A DNA stretch of 64,000 bases, from assembly GCF_000276665.1 (NCBI RefSeq), contig NW_004955475.1, positions 5,795,927 to 5,859,926 on the forward strand. Reading direction: 5' to 3'. The notes beneath the pieces were generated by a model. The model was given only the letters and a program-made list of their open reading frames with translations, was not told the DNA's origin and ran no database searches. Every line of letters starts with the position of its first letter. The stretch's first letter is position 1. Below, piece by piece: positions 13,751 through 22,325 of this stretch. Made by a program: the position numbers and the translations under genes. This DNA is from Chinchilla lanigera (Eukaryota; Chordata; Mammalia; Rodentia; Chinchillidae).

Positions 13751-13799
13751 AGCATCCTTTTAAAAAACATGGTAGCACAGTTTAGATTTACGGGTGTCT

Positions 13800-14215
13800 T
13801 GCTGTCAGTTCAGATTTGAAAGGTTCACTTAAGATTTAGGCAGCCTGAAGAAGAGACAGAGAACAGTGGGCTGGACTTGTCATCTTTATTTTCAGGTGCT
13901 ACTCAGGCATGTCTGTTGCGGTCCTCAGGCCCCTAACCCACTGGCCTTTGTGGTAGTCTAGCTATATAAAGGGGTCTACATTATAGTGGCTACGCGCCAG
14001 TAAGGATTTTGATTAACATAAGCTATTTACACTAGCTAACATCCACCTTGGTTGTATCAGTTATTTATATCAGTACATCAGGAAGTGCTCCTGCATTGGA
14101 ATTCTATTGGCTTGAATTAAAAGTCCCCTGGAAATTATCCTACTTCCCAGCCTGAACCATAGTGTAGCCATCTTGAACTTCACTTTTCCCTACAAAAGGT
14201 AAGTGAAATGCATTT
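13800..14215 (-). mobile_element. LTR-like module, antisense (possible solo LTR)
   Basis: Read on the minus strand, it has LTR element order: an inverted copy of ATTGG (CCAAT, 14106-14110), a TATATA box (13963-13970) and an AATAAA signal (TTTATT, 13885-13890). It also has a 'caagatggct' word (complement of 14165-14174), a motif often seen near LTR starts. No internal retroviral sequence is adjacent, so a solo LTR is the simplest reading. The ends are approximate. Confidence 0.4.
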
Positions 14216-14274
14216 CAGATTTTACGTGCATACCAACAGAATGAGGATATTGTCAAAATGCAATTTCTGAATTA

Positions 14275-14600
14275 GTGTATCACTTTCAGAAAAATGGATG
14301 GAAGTGGTGAGTGTCATGCTAAGTGAAATAAGCCAGACTCAGAAAGGCAAATATCATGTTTTCTCTTATATGCAAAGCTTAGCATAGAAAGAAAGAAAGA
14401 AAGAAAGAAAAAAAGAAAGAAAGAAAGAAAGAAAGAAAGAAAAATATGATGGGAAACTAGAAGTTAGACTCTTGGAGGTAGGAAAGGGGATCACCAGGGG
14501 CAAAGGAGAGTGAGGTAAAGAGATTGAAAAAAAGCAAGATATGCCATATGCATGCATTAATTCCCTAAAATGAACAAACTATTTTGTAATACAAATACAT
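14275..14600 (+). mobile_element. L1 3' end, sense, severely 5'-truncated
   Basis: The sequence 'aaaatggatggaagtggtga' followed by 'aagtgaaataagccagactc' and 'catgttttctcttatatgc' is the characteristic end of L1 ORF2 into the 3' region. It contains a GAAA expansion. Confidence 0.75.
14387..14443 (+). repeat. (GAAA)n microsatellite inside an L1 tail
   Basis: About 14 GAAA units with one AAAA interruption lie inside the truncated L1 3' end, where A-rich segments commonly expand. Confidence 0.93.
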
Positions 14601-14689
14601 GAATAAATACAAATTTATAAGATGATATTTTACAAAGAAAAAGGAGGATACGAAACAATGGTGTGAATGCACAATGATAACAATACTTT

Positions 14690-14835
14690 ATTGTTAAAAG
14701 TGCATTCATTCATGTACACATATATGATCATCACAGTTATCCTAAGAGTGTAGAAAGACAGATATCATTATGCTCATTTCACTGCTGGGGAAATCAGAAC
14801 TCAGACACGATTGGTTACTTGTCTGAATTTATATA
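14690..14835 (-). mobile_element. MIR-like SINE, antisense
   Basis: 'attatgctcatttcactgct' followed by 'ggggaaatcagaactcagac' and 'ggttacttgtctgaat' matches the complement of the MIR core. Moderately diverged. Confidence 0.55.
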
Positions 14836-15554
14836 GGGAAAAGGGAACTGAGTGTGAACTAAAACCCCTCTTCTCTTGGCAGTAGAGACTAATGTTCTTT
14901 TCATTATACAAGAAACATCAAGATCAGCAATGTGAAAGAGGGAGGGCGAATGTTCCTAATATGAATTAGTTTGTTCAACATTGCCTTTTCAAAATGCAGA
15001 AACATAACACAATAATAACTTGCTTAAATCTCCATTCATCAGCTAAAGGAAGATGATGAGCAGATGGCTATTTGATGAACTCTTGTGAGAAGAATATGAA
15101 TTACATCATTAAATTTATTTGAAATAATATACTTTCAATGACAGAATCTCCCTACCAAGCACACTACTTTCTCTTCACAGCATTGCTGGATGCTGGCTGA
15201 ATCCATAACCACATTTTTTCAGGCCAATTTCCCTCACTTGGTGGTTAGTATGCTACCTGCATTGGGGAGGTTCACTGTCACCAATAAGGTTTAAATCCCA
15301 GTAGCATACCCAGCAAGCTTACACAGCCAATGCAAAAGTGTGTGGCTACACTTTATGCCTTGAAGATCTCGTTAAGCTCCTAGGCCTCACCTGCCTGTCA
15401 CTTGGCCAGGCTTAGGGAGAAAAATGATGCAACATTATAAGCAACTGAGGAGGGCAAGGTATACATTATGTCAGGCCACACTGAAAAACACAATATGGGA
15501 CTGGACCAAAAAATGACTAAATAAGCAAATAAAACTCACATTTTAGTAAGCCTG

Positions 15555-15730
15555 ACTTGTAAATGAGTACATCTCCCTTTCACATTTTGAGCCTCATTTC
15601 CCTGTCAGTAAAATGAGGGTAACTTTACATACCTGCAAGCTTACTGTTCTCATCAAATGACATAAAAAATAAGAAAGTACTGAATGTATTGTAAAATGCT
15701 CTGTACTGTGAAAGATATTATTACAATCTT
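15555..15730 (+). mobile_element. MIR SINE
   Basis: 'tgagcctcatttccctgtca' and 'gtaaaatgagggtaacttta', then 'tacctgcaagct', is the MIR core in sense orientation. The downstream body continues to about 15725. Confidence 0.7.
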
Positions 15731-15829
15731 TTTGACTTTTTGAAGATGAGAAGAACTCTCTCAAACTACTTTCTTTTTGCTTATTGTCATTCTCCCTCTA
15801 CTGACCTTCTTTTTGTTTACTGAACACCC

Positions 15830-16205
15830 CAAACTTGTTCTTATCTCAGGGTCTCTGTACTTGGTGTTCCTTCCACCTAGGATACCTCTCCTTCACCTTA
15901 CAGTTTTGTTTGGTGAGTTCACTCATCATTTTGGTATCAGCTCAAATATCACCCTCCCACCTTGTGCATCCACTCTGATGAGCAATGCACACACCAACCT
16001 CTTTCTCTTTATCACTTTATTATACATTCTTCATAACATTTGCTATGATGAGATATTATCTTGCTTATGTGCTCATTATCTAGGTGATTCATCCCTTCAT
16101 GGAATTTAAATTTGATGAGGATAGAGATTTTGTCTGTCTTGTTCATTGTCATATCTATATACTTGAATAGTGCCTGGTAAACAGTGGATATATATTTATT
16201 GGAAA
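15830..16205 (+). mobile_element. Ancient L2 LINE 3' end
   Basis: It contains, in order, 'ggtgttccttccacctagga', 'tcagctcaaatatcaccctc', 'gatagagattttgtctgtct' and 'gtgcctggtaaacagtggat'. This is the L2 terminal order. The overlapping 110-codon frame (15777-16109) is not a gene. Confidence 0.7.
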
Positions 16206-17599
16206 GTTTGGCAACTAATATGGCCTTCACTTTTAAGGGGAACGGAGATAATTTGTTTGTTAAATTGTTGGACCTCATCCTCAATTTTTTATATTTCTGC
16301 CTTTCTACGCCCTATCATCAAAGTGGCTGTGTTTCCAGGGATAGAGGGAAGACTCAGGGCACTAATTCCAGCTGTTCTCACCTGTGTTTGGGTTGCTGTT
16401 GTATTATGATCACTATTATCACATATCGCTAAGAACCACTTGCCCTACCCACCTCATGTTCATTTACACAGGCTGAAAGCACATGATCAACTACTTCTTT
16501 GGTTATTTCAACACCTTGACTGCAGTTTCAAATATAAAATTTAAAAACAGGTTTATTTTTGTGTATAATGACCATAATTGCAAGATGTTGGCGCTAGAAG
16601 GATCCTTAGAATATTGATTTCAATTCCTTCATTGTACATGCAAGGAGATGGAAGCAAAGAAGTAGCAAGGCACAAACCCTATATTAAATTAGATTGCCTT
16701 ATAAATTAGGAGCAAAACAGGATTTAGAGGTCACTGCTCACAACTAACTCACAACAGTGAAAAGATAAAGTTTGGAATACTTTGTTCTCTGGACCAAAAG
16801 AAGTGTTCAGATATATCAGATGGTTCTCATGAACTTTCCATCTTTCAGATTTCATATGTAGACAGCTAAGGTCAAGCATTCATTTATTTATTTGCCATTG
16901 TACCTATTTTTCTTCAAGGCCTACTTGTGACAAGGAAGAGTCTGCCCACCAGCAGACTCATCTCTTTTCTCAGGGAAAGAGAAATAAGGTATAATAATAA
17001 AATAGAGATCACAATCACAAGCATAGCAAATTCGAAAGCTGAAAGCACAGAAAAGAGCTCTCAAGTAGACAGCAATTGAGAAACCTGGGCTATAGACCTG
17101 ACACATCCTCTTTGGCTATAGCTCTTCCCTTTCTTGGTCTTTTTGTCTCCCTGTGTGAGAAGGCAGTATTGAACGCCTTGTTCTCCCCTAGCTCAACTCC
17201 TTTTTGATTATGTAACATAAATCTTGTAGGAACACAATATAACTACCTCAATGAACACTAACATGTAAAATGACATATAGATCATTTCCTGAATTCCAGT
17301 TTAATGGAGATGGGGAACTGAGGAGAAAGAAAAAGAGTGCAGGAAAACAGCAAGAGTCTGACTTCTCTTGCTCCAGTAAGCAGCCTTCTTTGCATACTGA
17401 AGAGGCTGGTTTAGCCGGGTTCTGAACACAGCCCCTCCATGCTTGTTGCTCAGCTTGTACATAGTTTTGAATGGTCTGCAAAGACTGATACTGTGCACTT
17501 CCAGAAGTGCACCGTTCTCAGAACTCAGAGCTATTTTTGCCTGAAATGAGGATTCTTTGTGCTTTTATTATGGGCAGCTAAGTTAGATGGAAATTAATA

Positions 17600-18180
17600 T
17601 ATAGTCAGAGAGGGACTGGGCACTCAAGGAAGTCAGCAGAAAATTAAAGACATCAGAATTGTTGCTAAAGGCACATCTGAAGAAGTCAAGGCCTCAAGAT
17701 AACATACGACAATGAGTATACCTGCATACTCCCTAAGGGATAAATGGAAACTTGAGAGAGTACTGTAACTAGTACCACCTCCTCCTTTAAGTCCAGATAT
17801 GCGTCAACCTATGTAGGTGGGTGATCAGAACAACACCTGAATCAATCTCTTCCCAAAATGTTGCAAATTTAGAAGTCACACAAGCCAAGGTTAATAATGC
17901 TGTCCATATTCCCTTGTTATGTGCCTTCCCTATTGGATCAATATTAGCTAAGTGGTTATACTTATAATCTTATATGTTGATTTTAGCTTGACCTACATTG
18001 TACCATACTGTGATTTTGGCTGTATAAATTACCCCTGACACAGGGCCTGGGTAACAACACATTTGCAACTACTCCTGTCTCTCAGGAGCTATTCCTGTTC
18101 TCCATTAAACCTGTCTTACTCTTAGCCTCCTTTGTACTTTAGACTTCATTCTTTGATTTCAGGGGACACAATATTGGCAC
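17600..18180 (+). mobile_element. LTR-like module, sense (possible solo LTR)
   Basis: Element order fits an LTR: ATTGG (inverted CCAAT) near 17932, TATAAA at 18023-18028, ATTAAA at 18104-18109, then a T-rich U5-like stretch. It ends '..aatattggcaca' near 18181. No gag or pol follows. It lies about 3.7 kb upstream of the receptor start, in the same orientation. The 5' boundary is uncertain. Confidence 0.4.
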
Positions 18181-18864
18181 ATCTGACATCTAGCAGGTTG
18201 GAAGTTATATTTCTGCTATATCAGTTTCAGAGTTAAAATGGATTTTAGAGGCTCCTAGGAGATGAATTTGAGCTGTATAGGATACAGATTTTTATAATAC
18301 ATAGAACCATTCACTGTTGGCATAGCAGGGGATGGGGCACAATAAAGTCTCTTTCTTGAAACCTGGAAATTCATTTCATTTTGACACTGTGGCTCAGTCT
18401 CAAGCCCTGGAGAAAAGGCTGAACTCAACTGAGAATGGATGAATTCTCATTTTCCAGCATCAAGTTTCTGATCTGAGAAGGATGAGTGGAGAGGGAAAAG
18501 GAGGGAGAAGGACTCAAGGAGGGAGAATGGGTGGTGTGTCAGGAGTAGGGCAGACAGATAACTTGAAAAGATGTATGAATGTATGTACTTATTCTGATTC
18601 CTACTGGTGCCAAGAAGCCTTCCTTCTTCCATTAGTCATGTATGTAATTATTTTCCTCAATTCTTAGCTACCCTAATTCCATGGAAATACTCAGAAACAT
18701 GCATAGCAGCCACACATACTATACTCTCCATTCCAAGCCTTCTCTTCTTTTCCTGCCCCTGGGAAAAGCCAAGAACATTTTCTTTCTTTCTGTCTTTACT
18801 CCCACTTTCTGGGGAAGGGGATGTGAAGTTTAAACTTCTCCTTGTCTTTCCTTTCTGCTGAATT

Positions 18865-18995
18865 TTGTCCTGGCTCTTCAATCCCCAGCTCAAATGCGAA
18901 CTTCTCTGCAAAGCCTCCTCTGCCCTCAACCTATGGTATTTGCTCCTATAGCACTGACTGCACATCTTATGCCTGGAATTAGCTATTTCTGGATG
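18865..18995 (+). mobile_element. Ancient L2 LINE 3' fragment
   Basis: 'cagctcaaatgcgaacttct' and 'gcaaagcctcctctgccctc', then 'gctcctatagcactgactgc', is a typical L2 3' phrase series. Confidence 0.65.
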
Positions 18996-20054
18996 AGGTT
19001 CTTCCCTTTAGTGCAACTGTTAGTTGCTCACGAAGATAGACTACTGAGTTCTAATTTTTCCAATCCTGGCACGTTCTTCCACTGATATACTGGGTACATT
19101 GGTGAGCTCATTAGTCCCAGGTTTCCCTTTGTGTTCACATTGCAAAATCTCAGGTAACTCATGGGTTTGAGGTGAAGAAGAACTCACTTGTTCATCAGGA
19201 CCTGGGATGCAGAAACAGCGACAGTGGAATCACAAGTTTGAGAATGCTAATATGATATAATATACATAATTTCTCACTTCATCACATCCATCTCTGCAAT
19301 GTTATTGTATGGGACACACACTTGTCCTCTGAGAAAAAACCCACTTTTGAAAGGTGCAGAAACTTGATTCAGAGAGGCCAAAGAGGGTAAGGGCTATAGT
19401 TAACAGACTTAGCAACCTTCACCTACATGTTCATGTCTGATGCTCGCATATATGCCCCTGCTCTGTACTTCATTTAAATTTTACAAAAGTCTTGTTTTTG
19501 ACTACCTGTTAACACATTTTTCATTTGGTATTCCATCTTAATCCCTTTTGGGCCTTTGAGAAGCCAGCTCAGGATCAAGCACAGAGAAGGCTCACCCAGG
19601 TAGTCAGTTGATGTATGTTGGCAAACTTCTTCTGGAAACTGATATAGAGGGATCAACTGGAGGTCAGGGATTCTCAGCCTAATTCAGTGCCTGCTATAGG
19701 ATGAAACTGTCTGAGAGAGTCAGTACTTATTAAAATCCTTCAAATGTGTTTGTTTATGTGTCAGCTTGATTAAACAAGCAAATTATACTTTCCTTCCTTT
19801 TTTTGTCCTTTCTTACTCTTTAAAAAAAGTTATCTAGTAACCATGTAATGTCTTTAAGCCTAGCCTAGGTCCATATTTGGAAGGCTTAACTTTCATTTAG
19901 AAAATCACAGTTTAGATTTTGGAATTAGCTATGCACTGTTAATCTGTCAGTCACTATCTCCCCACAAAGCAGGAGCACACTCAATTAACTAGTAGTAACA
20001 TCCTTAGATACCTGTCTCAATTCCTACTTTGTTGATGTGGCCAGGGTGCCTGCG

Positions 20055-20088
20055 CACGCACACACACACACACACATGCACACACACG

Positions 20089-20122
<34 letters not shown>
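20055..20122 (+). repeat. (CA)n microsatellite, interrupted
   Basis: CA dinucleotides run from about 20055 to 20122 with GCAC and TGCA interruptions. The antisense frame rich in Cys-Val is an artefact. Confidence 0.95.
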
Positions 20123-20126
<4 letters not shown>

Positions 20127-20167
20127 TTTGCTTGTTCCTCATTGTCACTTCATGATTTTCATGCCTA

Positions 20168-20204
20168 GATAATGATGATGATAGTGGTGATGATGATGAT
20201 GGCA
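20168..20204 (+). repeat. Short (GAT)n tract
   Basis: Imperfect GAT/GGT trinucleotides ('gatgatgatagtggtgatga' and on), only 46 bp after the CA repeat. Confidence 0.8.
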
Positions 20205-21282
20205 ATGGTGTAATAAATTAATTTCTGTTTGTGCCTTCATAAGTAGTGGTTGCTATCACTGACATCAGGGGGCTCCCTTTTAAGATACTCTAGGAGAAGA
20301 AAGGTGCATCTGCTATCTTCCTCCACCACCCTGAGAGGTAGAAGCTGACTAGGATGTCATGGAACTGGATGAAATAAACAATATTTCTCAGAGGACAGCT
20401 TGCTGCATAGCAAAACACTCTGAACTGCCACTTTTCTATTTTCAGTTCTAGTTCCGGTGCTGCAGTTAATTTTATGAGCTTCCTTTCCCTCTTCCACCCA
20501 AACCTGTGTTTCTACCTGTAAATTAGTGGGAGAAGGGTGAGTGATGCTAGGCAAAGGGACATTTTCTAACTCTGACTCAGGTTGCTGCTGTGTTTCCTTC
20601 AAGCACCTCTACTGAGGCAGCCCAGTGGCTCTACTTGTGGCTCAAATGTCTCTAGACACCTCTGAGAGGTAACTTAAAATCCCATGGGGAGAGAAATCTG
20701 GGACCACCAGCCCTAGCCTCTTTTCTACTGCAACCACTAAGACTGAGCTCCATCTTCCTTTCACTGCTGCTGCTTTAAACTCTGTCAGCATCAGTTTACA
20801 AAAGCTTCCCAATACTAAACTTTCCTCTGTTCTAGGCAACGCTCACTCGGGCTCTCAAACACTCCTTGGGTGTTCCTTCTAGATTCTCCAACGGCCCCCA
20901 TCTCACTCTAGCTGGTAAACCCCCAAATTTGTGCTGACCTTTCTGGGGAAACACTTTCCCCCAAGGGCTGCCTGGGTTGCTAGTACAGAATGAGGCATCC
21001 AGCTTAGTCTGTCCAGTCACAGCCACAGTCTCTACAGCCCCCCTCTCAGTTCCCTGAGACACAGCTCTTAGTCGCTGCTTTGGGAACTGGTGCAGAAATG
21101 AAACCCAGAGTGAGGGAACGGGGAGCTGCTGAAGGCAGATTAGGGGGAGGGGGGTTGATAAGGGAGCCCTTAAGTCTAGGCTTTCAGTTGCAGGAAGAGC
21201 CAAAGGAGCAGAAAAGGTAGAGGGTATGAGACTGGATCAGTAAAGACTGCCAATGGCTCTGGGGCCCCTGCTTGGATGGATA

Positions 21283-21343
21283 GGGCGGGGGTCATTCAGG
21301 GCTCCCTATTGGCTCCCGCGCCAGCCCTTAGATTCTCTATAAA
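21283..21343 (+). promoter_or_regulatory. Core promoter of the GPR83-family receptor
   Basis: A GC box (GGGCGGGG, 21283-21290), an inverted CCAAT box (ATTGG, 21308-21312) and a TATA box (TATAAA, 21338-21343) are spaced as in a focused RNA polymerase II promoter. They predict transcription starting about 25-30 bp after the TATA box, near 21368. That gives a leader of roughly 530 nt before the ATG at 21900. The local sequence is clearly richer in GC than its surroundings. Function is inferred from motif order only. Confidence 0.65.
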
Positions 21344-21396
21344 GGGCTGCTGCTGAAAGCACAGCCAGCACAGGCTGGGGCTGCTAGTGGCAACGC

Positions 21397-21432
21397 ATGG
21401 CTCCGCCTTGCTCGCAGCGTCAGCCGGCCTAG
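21397..21432 (+). promoter_or_regulatory. Upstream ORF 1 in the receptor leader
   Basis: ATG at 21397 opens an 11-codon frame that stops at TAG 21430-21432, about 30 nt after the predicted transcription start. It could limit initiation at the main ATG, but its position so close to the cap would favour leaky scanning. Confidence 0.45.
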
Positions 21433-21774
21433 GATCCACAGATTTACCGACTGACTGCAGGCAAGAGAAATTGAGTCGGAACGACCCGACCGGGGACTAC
21501 GCAGAGGAGAGGCGACGCTGGAGGTCTCCAGGTCAGAATAGGCACTGCGTGCGCTCTCCAAAAGAGCGGCGCATTCGGAGTCAGCAGCAGCGTTCAGCCA
21601 CCCAAAGCTTAGCTGCCCAGCTCAGCTCTACGCATTTGCCCATTCCACTCCTTACTGGTTGACGGCGCTTCTTCCCCCTTCCCACTTCAGACACTGTAGA
21701 GAATACCTTCTTAGCTCAGCGCTGCAGCTCACTGGGCAGTCTGCCCAGCTCGCCATCCAGGGCCTCACTGCTCT

Positions 21775-21813
21775 ATGCCACTTCCCCGGGTGCTCCCTGA
21801 CCTATTAGTTTAA
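21775..21813 (+). promoter_or_regulatory. Upstream ORF 2 in the receptor leader
   Basis: ATG at 21775 opens a 12-codon frame that ends at TAA 21811-21813, 86 nt before the main ATG. The spacing would permit reinitiation. An in-frame TGA at 21819-21821 bounds the main reading frame, so the receptor cannot start further upstream without an extra exon. Confidence 0.45.
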
Positions 21814-21899
21814 GGACCTGAAGGTCCTCCAAAGGCGTCAATCTGGACGCTCCCCCCACCATAGAATCGCCCTTAGGGGCATTTCCAAACACCGGCACC

Positions 21900-22325
21900 A
21901 TGAATTACGAGGAGGAGCTGACCCCTGAAGCTCTGAGTGTGCCTAGCGGCTTTGATGACCTGATCACCACTACCACCTCCCAGGTGCTGCAAGCCATGTG
22001 CAGCGCCGCGTCTGCGATTGGTCGAGCTGGCCGAGATGGCGTGCTCTCCATGATGGATAAGCTGCCAGACCATATGTCAAACATGAACGAGCTGGCTGAC
22101 CTTTCGGGTCTCCTACCTTCAGAAGTGGTGTCCCAAGACGAGCAGGCGCAGTTCTGGCTAGTGATAGGGTACACCGTAGTGGTCTTTGCTGCTATCCTAG
22201 GCAACTGGGTCTTAAACCATATAATTATGAAGTACAAGAGAGTGCACACTGCCAGTGGCCTCTTCGTTGTCAACATTTCTGTGACCAACATGATGCTGGC
22301 TCTTCTCAGCTCCCCATTCACCATG
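21900..22325 (+). CDS. Receptor exon 1: N-terminus, TM1, TM2
   Basis: 142 codons from ATG 21900 (context ggcaccATGa, with A at -3) to a GTAAGT donor at 22326. It ends exactly on a codon boundary after the TM2 end 'SSPFTM'. GPR83 carries a related SPFT end of TM2 at the corresponding place. Confidence 0.88.

Noticed and set aside
17248..17498. Overlapping 65-77 codon antisense frames that look like a small conserved protein
   Set aside because: I considered a processed pseudogene, but recognised no parent gene, and the two overlapping frames have no single consistent homology.
21387..21662. 91-codon frame overlapping the receptor leader
   Set aside because: It opens at GTG rather than ATG and has no domain. 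The ATG nearby (21397) is in another frame and stops after 11 codons. It is GC-rich leader sequence.
21905..22324. 139-codon antisense frame across receptor exon 1
   Set aside because: It is the shadow of the real exon; no splice sites, domain or promoter on that strand.
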